Source: Aplectana chamaeleonis (lineage: Eukaryota > Nematoda > Chromadorea > Rhabditida > Cosmocercidae). Taken from it: a DNA stretch of 64,000 nucleotides. The stretch's first letter is position 1. Each line of letters starts with the position of its first letter. The stretch lies in assembly GCA_029168955.1 (NCBI GenBank), contig JAPDOI010000373.1, forward strand, positions 124,001 to 188,000, read 5' to 3'. Positions 1 through 10,085 of this stretch are shown piece after piece. Under the pieces are notes generated by a model. That model was not told where the DNA came from, ran no database searches, and saw nothing but the letters and a program-made list of their open reading frames with translations. A program made the position numbers and the translations under genes.

Positions 1-985
1 GTGTTATCCCACAGCCTATTTTCGCTATTTCTATCTGATATTCCTGTTCCACCAACTGGTATTCATCTGTGCCTGTACGCTGATGACATCACCATCGTAA
101 GCACGGACTCAGTTATTGATCGAGCCATTGCTACCATGAATGACTACTTACGGACCCTGGCAGTGTATCTTAAATCAAAGTCGCTGGCTGCTTCTGCCTC
201 CAAATCAAGTGCTACTCTATGTACAACGGCTACTATTGAACATCGGCTTCATCCCAGAGTCATGTGGGATGGCCACGAGCTGCCACTGTCTAAGCATCCT
301 CGACTATTGGGAGTTTTCCTGAACCCCTCTTTAAGATTTCATGAAAATACGCGCATACGAGCTGCCTCTGCGAACTCGCGCAACAATTCTTCGCGCCTTG
401 GCTTGAACCCCGTAGAACAGCACTGCTTACTCCAGTCTCAGCAGTTTCTCATAAGTATTGTCAAGAGCCCGATCCATTCAAACTACCATCTTCTGTCGTC
501 CGGCCCCCAATCAAGAAACATACGCACGCCGCTCAATGCTTCCCTGTCTGCTGTCGATCAATAACGCTGGGCTACATCCGAGATCTCCTGCAGAAGACTC
601 CAGATGGCTGAGCATTCGCGCTTTGTGGCAGAGTACCTGTCTGATGCTCTGCCCAACTCAATTTATGGCGGTGCAACCCCACGAGTCGACGACAGCGAAG
701 CCGATCTACCGAGACGCACCCGAACAATCCTCGCTGGTCTGCGATGCGGTCACTCCACATATCTAAAGGCCTACGCTGATCGGATTGATCAGTCAGTCCC
801 TGATAGACGCCCTGATTGCGAATGTGCTGGACATGATTCATTGCATTTGTTTTCATGTCCGGCCAGACCTACAATGTTATCTGCCCGAGATCTATGGTAC
901 AGGCCGTGTGAAGTAGCTAGCTTCCTACGCCTTTGATGCGATGCTCTGTTCATGGCTCAGAAGAAGAAGAAGAAGACTCGTATAA
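1..985 (+). mobile_element. Jockey-like LINE, 3' part (family B), truncated by window edge
   Basis: The element starts before the window. The first open stretch (1-564) carries a reverse transcriptase motif LYADDITIV near residue 27, followed by the thumb-like region seen in jockey-type LINEs. A second open stretch (about 604-936) ends in a cysteine/histidine cluster (CECAGHDSLHLFSCP) typical of LINE 3' ends. The 3' terminus is a short GAA repeat at about 961-977. Compared with the second copy at 26589-27380, about 225 bp is missing after position 390, which breaks the frame. It is a dead copy. The family assignment is by motif only. Confidence 0.8.
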
Positions 986-1221
986 TATGAATAGGGGCTT
1001 TTCTTAGCGTGCAAGAGAACTTTGCCGTTTTTTTTCGAATTCAAAAGGGAATTTTGAAAATTCGAAGCCCGAACAAACGGCTAATTAACCTCACACGCGG
1101 AAAATAGCCCCTATTTAAGACATTTAGACTGTCAGAAACAAAAATAATGCCGAAACAAACAAGAAAAAAAAATCCGCAACTCACCCACAAAATCAGCTGT
1201 GCTGTCGATCGATAATGAAAT

Positions 1222-2376
1222 TTCATTCATTCATTCATTCATTCAACGACTTTATTGTGGAAATAAAGAAACATACATATACACGTATGTGAATGAGATT
1301 CTTTGTTAAAGTAAAAAAAAAGATGCATAACAATGGCAGAAGTGAGAAGGGGACAAAATATGATTTTTTTTTTGCAGAGGAAATTTTTCTTTCTACAATT
1401 CGAATGACATCTTGTCTCAAGATACTTGAGGCCACCGCTTCTGGGACAAAGAAAAGCACAACAAGCTGGAAAAACCCGTCACACTAGATTATTAGTAATA
1501 CCCTTTTAATCAGAGTGGACGCTCACTCGTTCCTTGTAATGACCTGAGATCGTACTTGGATAATCTACTTCGAAAGATAGAAAAGTTTCCGGATTCAGCG
1601 ATTTCTGCAGGCAAATTGTTCCAAGTTCTGACAACCCTGAACGCAAAGGAATTCAATATGCTGCCTTTAGAGGTGAATTTCCGTTCAAGTTGGAATCCAT
1701 GTTTGCGAGAACGGACATGGTGGCGAGTAAACACGAAAAGGCTGTCAAAGGGAATGTCGCAAAAACCATGCACGATCTTATAACACAGATGTAAATCAAA
1801 TTCAGCTCTGCGATATCGTAGGGTATTTAACCCTAGCATATCCAAACGAGCTGCATAATCTGGAACTTCTCTGTTTGGGAATACTTTGGTGAACACACGT
1901 CTAGAGTATCGTTTTTGCACATTTTCAATGATCTCATCATCTTCCACTGTGGAATGTGACCAAACCTGAGTACAGTACTCCAGTAGGGGTCGGCAGTAAA
2001 CGGTGAATGCTTTCTTGTAGTGAACAAGACAGGGATGTTTCAGGGATCTCAAAATACAGTTAGCCACCGAGGTAGCTCTTTTGGAGATTTCTCTGCAATG
2101 GGAGTTCCAGCTAAGATTCGAACTAATGAGAACACCTAGGTCCCTGATAACCTCGTGCACAGGAAGCTTCACACCGTTTAAACGTAGGGGGCATTCATGA
2201 CGAAAGTTAATATGCAGCAAGCTGCATTTTTCTTCTGATAATTGTAGCTGCCACACTTTCGACCACTCGGCTAGTCGATCGAGGTCACATTGAAGCTCAT
2301 AAAAGTCAACTGCAATTTGATAAGAAGCCAGGTTTTCCACCGTAGTTTTAGTGTGTGACCGCAACCGCACCATGTC
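1222..2376 (-). mobile_element. CR1-like LINE, 5'-truncated copy
   Basis: Minus-strand fragment covering the C-terminal half of a reverse transcriptase. Its 3' end (low coordinates) finishes in a short tandem repeat of TGAA/TTCA units at about 1222-1243, the kind of microsatellite tail used by CR1 elements rather than a poly(A). The 5' truncation point is near 2376. It lies upstream of the host gene. Confidence 0.75.
1510..2373 (-). pseudogene. CR1-like reverse transcriptase, C-terminal fragment
   Basis: An uninterrupted 287-residue frame. It contains the post-catalytic part of a non-LTR reverse transcriptase: a WSKVWQLQLSEEKC motif near the start, LGVLISSNLSWNSHC, and RPLLEYCTQVWS, all typical of CR1/L2 group elements. 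The endonuclease domain and the catalytic YADD/FADD box are absent because the insertion is 5'-truncated, so it cannot make an active enzyme. It has no frameshift, which suggests a fairly recent copy. It differs clearly in sequence from the other CR1-like copy at 16.1-18.9 kb, so two CR1 lineages are present. Confidence 0.75.
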
Positions 2377-3815
2377 CTTTTAACATTGCGGTAAACTGAA
2401 TGATCCCGGCCTCACCCTTGAAGGCTATTTTTCGGCATTCGCAGTGCTTATTGTCAAAGTCTAGATTCATAACGGCTAAGGATTAACGACTAAGAAGGGC
2501 TTTGGCTCTTTGAACGACTAACGTCTAACTAATTATAAAATTTCAATTAGGCACATTCCTAGATCCCATAGAAATTGAGTTGCTTGAAGGCAGCGTTCAC
2601 GATGAAAATGTTGTCCGTTTTTCAGCGGGAACGTAAGCTCTGGGTCCCTCAAAGAAGAGCAAGGATGAAAGTTCTACGAAAAACGGCCAGAAGGGTGAAA
2701 ATCCCGTGGACCAGCATATCCCTTGGATCGCCCCTCCCAAGTCATATACGGTTGTCCGCCGTTCGTCTTTACAGAGGAACAATTGCCGAAATTCTGAATT
2801 TTATCCCAAAAGATTCTAGCATCCGAGCATGTGCATTAAACCATAATATTTTCGGGGGGTGTTCGCTACAAGAAACATAAAACAAAGTAAACTGCTCAAA
2901 AATTTTAATGCGCAAAACCATTTCTGACGTCTGGATTGTTCAAAGCCCGCAGTTCCCCGGAACACACCATACAGGCGTAATCAAATACTTCGGAGATTTT
3001 CACTAAGCAGTTTTTTCTTCAATATCTAAGAGTTTGTTTGAGGTTTCCCCTATTAGTTTTTACTTGGTATACTTGCCTGCTCAAAAAAACAGAAAACTAG
3101 AATACGATTTTATCGTTACAACTGCCTTTAACGACCCTTGAAAGAAGTTGACAAGTCTCAACTTGTTAACTTCTGTCAGTGTACGCAGATAAAGATTATT
3201 TCCGCATTTTGTTCCGATTTCCGCACCCATTTTTTGGAAATCGAAGAGCGGAATTCCAAGGCCTACAAACCCGCGGAAATCGGAATTCCGCTCATCCCTG
3301 GTCCTCACCAGTCATCTAGCACGAGGAACAGAAGCGCCATTTCAGGCGCAAACGACCCATTTGAAGTACTGAACTCTTTTCTCGGAAAATCCTAGCGTCC
3401 AAACTTTCACAATGGAAGCTTATTTTTGAGTAGTTTTAATGGAAGAAAGACAAAAGAAATCCACCTATCTTGTAAGTTTAAACCGCAAAAAGACATAATG
3501 CACCTCACACACCGAAATCGACGGAGAGGCTTTTTCAAATGCTGAGGGTTCTGTGAAGTGTCTTCGCTATTATCCTGTACCTCAAAGGCTCGACTATTCA
3601 GAAACATAGAAAATAAGACACGTTTTTTTGCGCGTACTATGCCTTTGAGCTAGAGTGACGGAGAGGGCTGCGAGGGGTATGAATGGGCCCTAAGACGTGC
3701 ACCGAGTTCGTATAACACTTCGCCAAAAAAAAAATCCGCTGAGATCCTGCTCGTCGAATAAGATCTCTCCATTATGAGACTGAGAGATAGAGGTGATCAC
3801 AGAGATATATTGACT
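2377..3815. other. No gene recognised
   Basis: AT-rich sequence without a recognisable coding domain. A terminal-repeat-like word (AAGGCAGCGTTCACGA) occurs at about 2586, and the following 150 bases are related to 51870-51995, so part of this stretch is an interspersed repeat. Confidence 0.5.
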
Positions 3816-3827
3816 GGTTCTTTGAAC
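3816..3827 (+). repeat. RTE target-site duplication, left copy
   Basis: The 12-bp word GGTTCTTTGAAC occurs here and again at 7104-7115, exactly bracketing the RTE element. It defines the insertion limits. Confidence 0.85.
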
Positions 3828-4040
3828 GGGGGTGTGTATACAAGTCTGTTGGTACCTGCTCGTTGGTGCCCCTGCTTCTACTGAACCCAGCAGACGTTTG
3901 AGTGTACACAGGGAACGTTCGAGCGATATAGCGTGCACAACTATATCGCGAAAGTATCCCGCACATTGCATAAAGGTGTCGCCGTCCGGCACACTAAGGC
4001 CTCTGGTCCATAACACCTTAGGATCCGTACCTAGGGAGTC

Positions 4041-5195
4041 ATGGAGTCTTTGGCCACAAGCCACAATTTCGCCACCCTGAACTGTCGATCGCTGTCGAGT
4101 GATATCCAAAAAACTGCGCTATCCAGACTTCTGAGCTATTTCCATGCACCGTTTGCTGCTCTGCAGGAAACCCGCCTCAAGGATAGACCCGACATCAGCG
4201 TAGGAGAGTACACCATCTACTGCGGTAACGCTGACGATAGGAGAGTGGTAGGCTGTGCAATAGCTGTAAGGAAGGATTTCAATGGTATGGTCAAGGAGTT
4301 TGGCTCAACGTCGTGCCGGAATGCATTCGTACGACTGCGGGATCACAGAGGATTCAATCTGTGGATAGTGAGTGCTCATGCGCCCACTGAAACCGCCGAA
4401 GACAATTCGAAGGATGCGTTTTATGAGGAACTCAATACGTTGCTGGCCAGGATACCTTGTCAACATGCTGTTGTCGTGGGGGTTGACGCAAATGCGAAGA
4501 TGGGACTTCATCAGGAATCCGAAGTACTCGGTAAATGGTTCTACCCAGTGGAGCAAACATCGGACAATGGCTACCGCCTTGTCGACTTTTGTGAACGCAG
4601 TGGTCTGATTATTGCATCGACATTCAAGAGGAATCATCGCCGCCATCAGCTTACGTTGCAGGGACCAACCCGGCTATCTCCAGAAGAGCAGCGGAAGAGC
4701 AAGATGACAACTTTGAAACTACAGCTTGACTATGTCCTGACGAGGAATATTCCAGTATCGGACATTCGAAGATCTAGAGCTGTGTGGGATGTCGCATTCG
4801 ATTCGGATCACCGTCCTGTTCTGTTGAACTTCACTGCGAGGATTCATAAGAGGAAGCGAGGGGCTCAGCCTCTCCAGAGGATTGACATGACAAGTCTCAG
4901 AGATGAAGAGTGCAGAAGGAATTTCCGACAACGCGTTTCTATTCACATCGGAGTACGGACTAAGAAGAAACTTTGCGACGCGGATTCTTTTGTCAAGTGC
5001 ATCCAGGACGCTTCGAAAGAGGCACTCCCGGTTGTACAGCCTAAGAAGAAGTTCGCCTACGTCTCAGAAGAAACAACATCTACCTACAACAGAGTATGTG
5101 CTCTCCGAACTGCAGGAAACTTCGTGGAGGAGAAGCGTCTGAGGAGGAAGTTGCGTCGGGAGCTTCAAAGTGACCGCGAACGAGTGGACGTGTAG
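4041..5195 (+). CDS. RTE ORF, N-terminal part: APE-type endonuclease
   Basis: 384-residue open frame. The N-terminus (about residues 10-260) is an apurinic-endonuclease-like nuclease that nicks target DNA: TLNCRSLS at the start, ALQETRL (catalytic Glu), VVGVDANAKMG, and FDSDHRPVLL (catalytic Asp-His) near residue 258. A basic linker follows. The frame ends at a TAG only because of one extra base around 5178; the next frame continues in register with the reverse transcriptase. ATG 4041 is taken as start because it immediately precedes the conserved endonuclease strand. Confidence 0.88.
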   Translation: MESLATSHNFATLNCRSLSSDIQKTALSRLLSYFHAPFAALQETRLKDRPDISVGEYTIYCGNADDRRVVGCAIAVRKDFNGMVKEFGSTSCRNAFVRLRDHRGFNLWIVSAHAPTETAEDNSKDAFYEELNTLLARIPCQHAVVVGVDANAKMGLHQESEVLGKWFYPVEQTSDNGYRLVDFCERSGLIIASTFKRNHRRHQLTLQGPTRLSPEEQRKSKMTTLKLQLDYVLTRNIPVSDIRRSRAVWDVAFDSDHRPVLLNFTARIHKRKRGAQPLQRIDMTSLRDEECRRNFRQRVSIHIGVRTKKKLCDADSFVKCIQDASKEALPVVQPKKKFAYVSEETTSTYNRVCALRTAGNFVEEKRLRRKLRRELQSDRERVDV

Positions 5196-7023
5196 AGCTA
5201 AGGAGTTCGAGAAGGCTTGGGAGGAGAAGAATCCGAAGAAAGCCTACACGTTGCTGCGACAGTATAGCGGGAAGATGAAGAGATGTTCTCCTGTCTTGAA
5301 CACTACCAATGGAGTTGCAGTTGGTGATGCGACGCTGCCAATATGGAAGGATTACTTCAGTTCACTACTGAATCGTCCAGCGCCATCAGTACCTGAGCTC
5401 CCGCATGTTCAGAGAGCACATTACGATGTCAGTGAGGAAACGCCGACTGCGTCTGAAGTTTTGGATTGTGTCCGGAAAATGAAGAATGGAAAGGCAGGTG
5501 GAGATGACAACATCACTGCTGAAATGCTGAAAGCTCTTCCTCCGTCTGGGATTCGTGAAATGACCAACACCATCCGTGCCATATGGATGAGCGAAAGGAT
5601 ACCCGATTCGTGGAGACATGCGATCATCGTACCTCTTCACAAGAAGCTATCCGTCACGGATCCTAAGAACTACAGAGGAATCTCTCTACTCCGTGTCATG
5701 TACAAGGTTTTAAAACGTATCATTCTCGAGCGACTTATCAAACATCGTGAAGGAACGACCAGAGATGAGCAAGCCGGTTTTCGACCTGGAAGATCGACCA
5801 TCGACCAAGTGTTCGTCGTGAGAAGAGTAATTGAATCGTGGCAGCGGTTTTCGAAGCCATTACAGCTTGCTTTTTTGGACTTTGAAGCCGCGTTCGACTC
5901 TCCTCATCGTGATCGATTGCTCAATGCTCTGCGAGCAGATGGAGTCCCGGAAAAGTATGTTCGGTTAATCGAGGACATGAACAAAGGAACAACAGCAGCA
6001 GTTCGTACACCTGTCGGATTTACGTCAGCTTTCGAGGTGAAAACAGGAGTAAGGCAAGGAGCCGTTGCAGGACCTTTTCTTTTCAACTTCGCCGTTGATG
6101 ACATCATGCGTAGAGTTGCAGAACAGTTTCCTGCGGATGTGATCCTAACACCATCAGGACGCTCCCTTGTCGACCTGGAGTACGCCGACGACATTGTGTT
6201 ATTCGCTGAAAACAACGCAAAACTGCAAAGGATTGTGAACCTCGTTTCGAAGTATGCCGCAGCCTATGGACTTCGTCTTCGTCCCGACAAATGCAAGCAG
6301 ATGTGGGTCTCTCAGAGGCCTTCAACTGGAGTTTGTGTGGACGGACAACGTATCGAACTGGTGGACGATTTCTGTTATTTGGGCTGTTTGCTGAAGAACG
6401 ATGGTAGTTATGCAGCGGATATTCGACAACGATGTGCGAAAGCTACGTCTGCATTCAATTCTCTAACCAAGTGTTTGTGGTCTACCACCATCGCGAAGGA
6501 AGTCAAGTTGCGCGTCTACCTATCCGCTATTCGCCCTATCATGATGTACGGATCGGAGACGTGGGCAGCACCGAAAACGCAGATGGAAAGGTTAGATTGC
6601 ACGGAGAGGAAGCTTTTTAGGCGTTTGCTTGGATATTTCTGGCCGCGTGTATGCCATAACGAAGACCTTTACAAGGAAATCGACGCAGTACATCAACGCT
6701 TGACACGAGGGAGGTGCCAGCATCTCCTAACGCCATCTCAAGCAGCAATGGAAAGTCGACTTCGACTGCTCGGGCATATACTAAGAAGAACGCCGGATCG
6801 TCTCGTACAACACGCTTTAAAAATGCTTCCAAATCCTGTCTGGAAACGGCCACCTGGGCGTAGGCGAAAGTTCTGGACGGATGTGGTTAAAGAGGATTTA
6901 AAGTCACTCGGCATCGAAAGACAGTTCAGGCGAGATGTTTCGTTTCGCAGGAAATGGAATAGTGACAGCTGGATGGAATGTGTTCAAATTGTGGCTGAAG
7001 ACCGTGAAAATGGACACGGCTGA
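5170..7023 (+). CDS. RTE ORF, C-terminal part: reverse transcriptase
   Basis: 617-residue frame overlapping the endonuclease frame by 26 bases. Reverse transcriptase motifs are all present: FLDFEAAFDS (motif A), TGVRQGAVAGPFLF (motif B) and YADD at residues 338-341 (6181-6192). The C-terminal region with GSETWAAPK and PPGRRRKFWTDVV is characteristic of RTE elements. In nematode and vertebrate databases such proteins are often mislabelled as craniofacial development protein 2-like. The nominal start at 5170 is not a real initiation codon; the protein was originally continuous with the upstream endonuclease. Confidence 0.9.
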   Translation: MTANEWTCRAKEFEKAWEEKNPKKAYTLLRQYSGKMKRCSPVLNTTNGVAVGDATLPIWKDYFSSLLNRPAPSVPELPHVQRAHYDVSEETPTASEVLDCVRKMKNGKAGGDDNITAEMLKALPPSGIREMTNTIRAIWMSERIPDSWRHAIIVPLHKKLSVTDPKNYRGISLLRVMYKVLKRIILERLIKHREGTTRDEQAGFRPGRSTIDQVFVVRRVIESWQRFSKPLQLAFLDFEAAFDSPHRDRLLNALRADGVPEKYVRLIEDMNKGTTAAVRTPVGFTSAFEVKTGVRQGAVAGPFLFNFAVDDIMRRVAEQFPADVILTPSGRSLVDLEYADDIVLFAENNAKLQRIVNLVSKYAAAYGLRLRPDKCKQMWVSQRPSTGVCVDGQRIELVDDFCYLGCLLKNDGSYAADIRQRCAKATSAFNSLTKCLWSTTIAKEVKLRVYLSAIRPIMMYGSETWAAPKTQMERLDCTERKLFRRLLGYFWPRVCHNEDLYKEIDAVHQRLTRGRCQHLLTPSQAAMESRLRLLGHILRRTPDRLVQHALKMLPNPVWKRPPGRRRKFWTDVVKEDLKSLGIERQFRRDVSFRRKWNSDSWMECVQIVAEDRENGHG

Positions 7024-7103
7024 CTACTAGGACGGCACACCTCGGTGAAGATGCGGAATGACCGCGTCAGGCGAAAGCCAACCGATTAAGTCAAGTAAGT
7101 CAA

Positions 7104-7115
7104 GGTTCTTTGAAC
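7104..7115 (+). repeat. RTE target-site duplication, right copy
   Basis: Second copy of GGTTCTTTGAAC, directly after the element tail. Confidence 0.85.
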
Positions 7116-7604
7116 ACAACCCGTGTATCCAGCTGACTTGGAGGTGAATCATAGCCCCGGGAGACTCGATATTATACTCTATAAAATTGCTCTCAACTGG
7201 AAATTTCCTGCTAATTCAGAAATCAGTGAAACGAAATACTTTTTCTTCAACGAAGAAAATTTGATTGTATGGACATACTGCACGGGTTCCTGAGTCCCCA
7301 TCCCCTTCGCCGATTCACAGGCCAGTTCTTTTTTGTATTGAGAGAACGAGAGAATTTCTAATCGAAAGGAATAGCTAAGCAGCACGAGAAAAGGACTGGC
7401 AGATAGGTAATATTAAAATTACAATTTTAAAGGGGTTGCGAAAGAAAATTGGCTCGTCGTTCGCAATGTTTTTGTCGCAATTTGTGCAACACACTTTAAC
7501 CGACGGCGCGTTTCGCAGCGGGCCGGCTTCCTGTGGTGGCGTTTTTGCATTATTCAGGCACGTTGTGTTCATTCGTAGCATGTGTCTTTGCATTATTGAT
7601 TCAG
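7116..7604. other. set-4: Putative 5' flank of set-4
   Basis: No element or domain recognised. The candidate promoter must lie here or further upstream. A good 3' splice signal (ATTGATTCAG, ending 7604) occurs 56 bases before the set-4 ATG and could be a spliced-leader trans-splice site; this is inference. Confidence 0.35.
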
Positions 7605-7660
7605 GAGTCTCCATAATCGAATCTCAAAAATTTTCCCACTTTTATGCCCATTTGTTGAAG
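7605..7660 (+). promoter_or_regulatory. set-4: Candidate set-4 5' UTR with 4-codon upstream ORF
   Basis: Between the acceptor ending at 7604 and ATG 7661. An upstream ATG at 7644 opens a 4-codon frame that stops at 7658, two bases before the main ATG. Whether it acts on translation is unknown. Confidence 0.3.
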
Positions 7661-7851
7661 ATGAAACCGTCAAATGTGCAACGGAATGGCGAAGACGACG
7701 ATTTTCCTGAAGCTGCCCTTTTGTCCTTTCGAGAGATTCCATCTGGAGATCATTCCCTATCTCCCCAGGAGCTATGCTGTTTTGACGATATGGCCACTAC
7801 GCTTGTAGTCGATTCCGTGCTCAATTTTCAAACTCACAAGATGCATCCAAG
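7661..7851 (+). CDS. set-4: set-4 exon 1 (N-terminal region)
   Basis: Encodes residues 1-63 plus two bases of codon 64. The segment LSPQELCCFDDMATTLVVDS followed by NFQTHKM is diagnostic: SUV4-20 proteins carry a T-A-R-E-L-C-x-x-D-D-L-A-T block and LGFQTHKMN at this point, forming the helical N-terminal part that packs on the SET domain. The exon ends CCAAG before GTATTC, a sound donor. ATG 7661 is chosen as the first in-frame Met upstream of the conserved block; the frame is open back to 7436, so an earlier start cannot be excluded. A LINE fragment begins only about 65 bp into the intron. Confidence 0.88.
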
Positions 7852-7914
7852 GTATTCATTTTGCTTTAAAACGAAATATTCAGCTGAAAATGTATGGCGA
7901 CGTTTCGCTGGCCA

Positions 7915-8640
7915 GTTTGAAGGCATCATGAAAAGAAAAGGCGGCTATTAACATGATTTTGGGAGCAGTACCGCCTCCAGTAAGTCACTCGCAGCTAACC
8001 CTCACCGCGGCTCAGCTATACTTCTCCGTCCCCTCAGCCGGTGTTACTGTCTGAGTTGGCAATCTCTTATATACGTAAACAAGGTCTACAGCAGAAGACT
8101 CGAAGCACTGCGGTATTCTCGATCACGGCACCGCGCACTCAACGCTCCTGAAGTCCTATGTGAACAGGATGAACAGTAGCACACCCGACGCTTGTCAGGA
8201 CTATCGTAGTCCTGGACACAATACTGTGCACTTATTCAATTGTCCGAAGAGACTCGCAACTTTGACTGCAGTAGGCTTCGTCCATAGCAGACGTCCCAGC
8301 GTCAAGTGACGCTGGGGGTTTGCATTTTCAACATTTGTTATTGACCTGACTCCCCAGCGACCACTGCAGCCGGCCTGTCGCTGACGGTGGAGGCATAGCG
8401 ACAATAGCGGCTGTCACTAAAATTATCAATACCATCGTTAACCCCGTGCTGCCTTTGGACACGTTGCATGCGCCAGTCGTCGTAGCGTCTTGCGCCAGCG
8501 TTTCAGCGCTCCGACGCTGATGCTTGCCGCCTGTCGTTTGCCTTGGACGGATCCATAGACCTGTTGACGAGTCCAACGCTGGTCGACCAGTTTCTGAACC
8601 TATGACAATACCCTCTTCGTGGCTGCAAAGAAGAAGAAGA
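7915..8640 (+). mobile_element. Jockey-like LINE 3' fragment (family A), interrupted
   Basis: Sequence at about 7915-7990 matches the C-terminal coding part of the copy at 30.6 kb, and 8100-8283 encodes the Cys/His-rich 3' end (PGHNTVHLFNCPKR). About 240 bp of unrelated sequence containing a short palindrome (CAGCGTCAAGTGACGCTG) separates this from the last 110 bp, which ends in GCTGCAAAGAAGAAGAAGAA. It lies in set-4 intron 1 in the sense orientation. Confidence 0.65.
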
Positions 8641-8705
8641 AATGCGCCGCGCTCCAGCGACTGCGTGAAGACATCGGCTCTCCGACTAGCGCGTTGCATG
8701 TACTA

Positions 8706-9325
8706 CTCAGGCAATCGCGGGGGTTGGTGGCCGGTCGAGAGGAGTTGAAAAGGTAGCGTGCTCCCGCTTGTAACGAAAAAAAGGGTGGGCAAGGCCTGGA
8801 GACTCTTCCATTCATGCCGAAAACTCTGCGTGTCAACCTCTCACCGACTCTCCAATGCCACGTCACAGTTGACCCGTTTACACCGAAGGCTCTGCCGTAT
8901 AACCGACCACTCAGGGTGACGTCACACCCACATGTTCACACCGAAAGCCCCGCCTAGTCACCTTTTCACCGATGACCTTCTACCGCTCCTGCAGTCGAAG
9001 GCGTCGGTTGCAGGTTGAGAGACAGCAGAATTGACGTTTCAAACTGCCACCGACGCCCGCTAGAGATTCGAAATCCCGAGAACCATCAACCGTAATAAGC
9101 ACAAACACGTCAAATTCCAGTGCAGCGTATACATTGTGGGCTACCATTTCCGCGCTCTACACGAGAGAGCATCAGAGAAAAGCAGTGCGGACACTGTAAC
9201 AAGTTGCCACGAAAACTCCGGCAGCTATGAGTCATGCGGAAACCTCCGCCGATCAGCCAGATCGGATCAATTTCATTGGGAATGGAGCGTTTTAACCTGC
9301 CACCGAACCCCCGCGATTGCCTGAG
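8706..9325. mobile_element. Non-autonomous TIR element with TA duplication (620 bp)
   Basis: The ends read CTCAGGCAATCGCGGGGG and its reverse complement, extending about 30 bp with few mismatches, and both are flanked by TA. This is the pattern of Tc1/mariner-derived MITEs. No transposase frame is present. Related sequence occurs at 13.29-14.19 kb. Confidence 0.75.
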
Positions 9326-9439
9326 TAGCCAATCTCCACCTACTCAGGCACCGGTTCGATTCGAGCGCCGTCAGAACGAGGTTGGACCGTTGAACCGCTC
9401 TGGCTCGAAACGAAAAAAGAAGCGGGGTCAACCCGAAAC

Positions 9440-9625
9440 GTGGCTCGTTCGTTTCGGGAATGACATCGGTTCACCTCTCAAAGCCGGGATTGCAGTCTCG
9501 ATAATTTCGTAACTACTCCGTTGATCGTGTGTCGGTCCACCTGTCATAGCCGGGACTGCAGTCTCGATGATGACGTCACGCCTTCGTGGATCGTGGCTCC
9601 GTCCACCTTTCATTGCAAGGATTCC
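9440..9625. repeat. Degenerate tandem repeat
   Basis: Two to three diverged units of about 75 bp, each carrying a word like AGCCGGGATTGCAGTCTCGAT.. preceded by a GTCCACCT-type start. No coding content. Confidence 0.5.
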
Positions 9626-9640
9626 AATAAGATGATGACG

Positions 9641-9835
9641 TCATCATCTTGTTACTACTGATTCTACGCCATATACCCTTCATCGCTGTCATCATGATGA
9701 CGTCACCCTTGATTTTCGGAGCATGGTGGCTATATGGCTTTGCCACCATGCTCGAAAAATCAAGGATGACGCCGTCGCGGTGACCGCTATGAAGGGTACA
9801 GGGTATAGAATCGATGCTAACAAGATGCTGACGTC
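9641..9835. mobile_element. Foldback MITE
   Basis: Almost the whole stretch is one hairpin: arms of about 95 bp around a TATATG centre near 9735, for example ACCCTTGATTTTCGGAGCATG paired with CATGCTCGAAAAATCAAGG. The outer parts contain GATGACGTCATC palindromes. Confidence 0.7.
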
Positions 9836-10085
9836 ACCATACTGGTTTTGACCATTAGAATCCTACACTCCAACAAACACTCGAATTCAGTAACACTCAA
9901 CAATCAGTTTTCTAGTAATTCGTTTCCACTGATTTATAGTTCAGAGCTTCTGTTCTCTCCTGCCCTGTTTTTCTTCTTATGCTGTCGTTTTCGCAACTAT
10001 TATAGATTCAGGTCCCCAATTGCGGATTACCGCTCTTGCATCATGCAACACGATGATAATCGTGCTGAAAGAAAGGCGAATGGTG

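Larger units (their letters stand above)
3828..7103 (+). mobile_element. Full-length RTE-type LINE (3,276 bp)
   Basis: Complete RTE non-LTR retrotransposon with a 213-bp 5' leader, endonuclease and reverse transcriptase, a short 3' UTR and a simple AAGTCAAGTAAGTCAAG tail. The 12-bp duplication on both sides shows a full-length insertion by target-primed reverse transcription. The size matches the about 3.3 kb known for nematode RTE-1. One base of frameshift near 5178 splits the single expected ORF in two; otherwise the coding sequence is open. Recent activity of this family is inferred. Confidence 0.92.
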
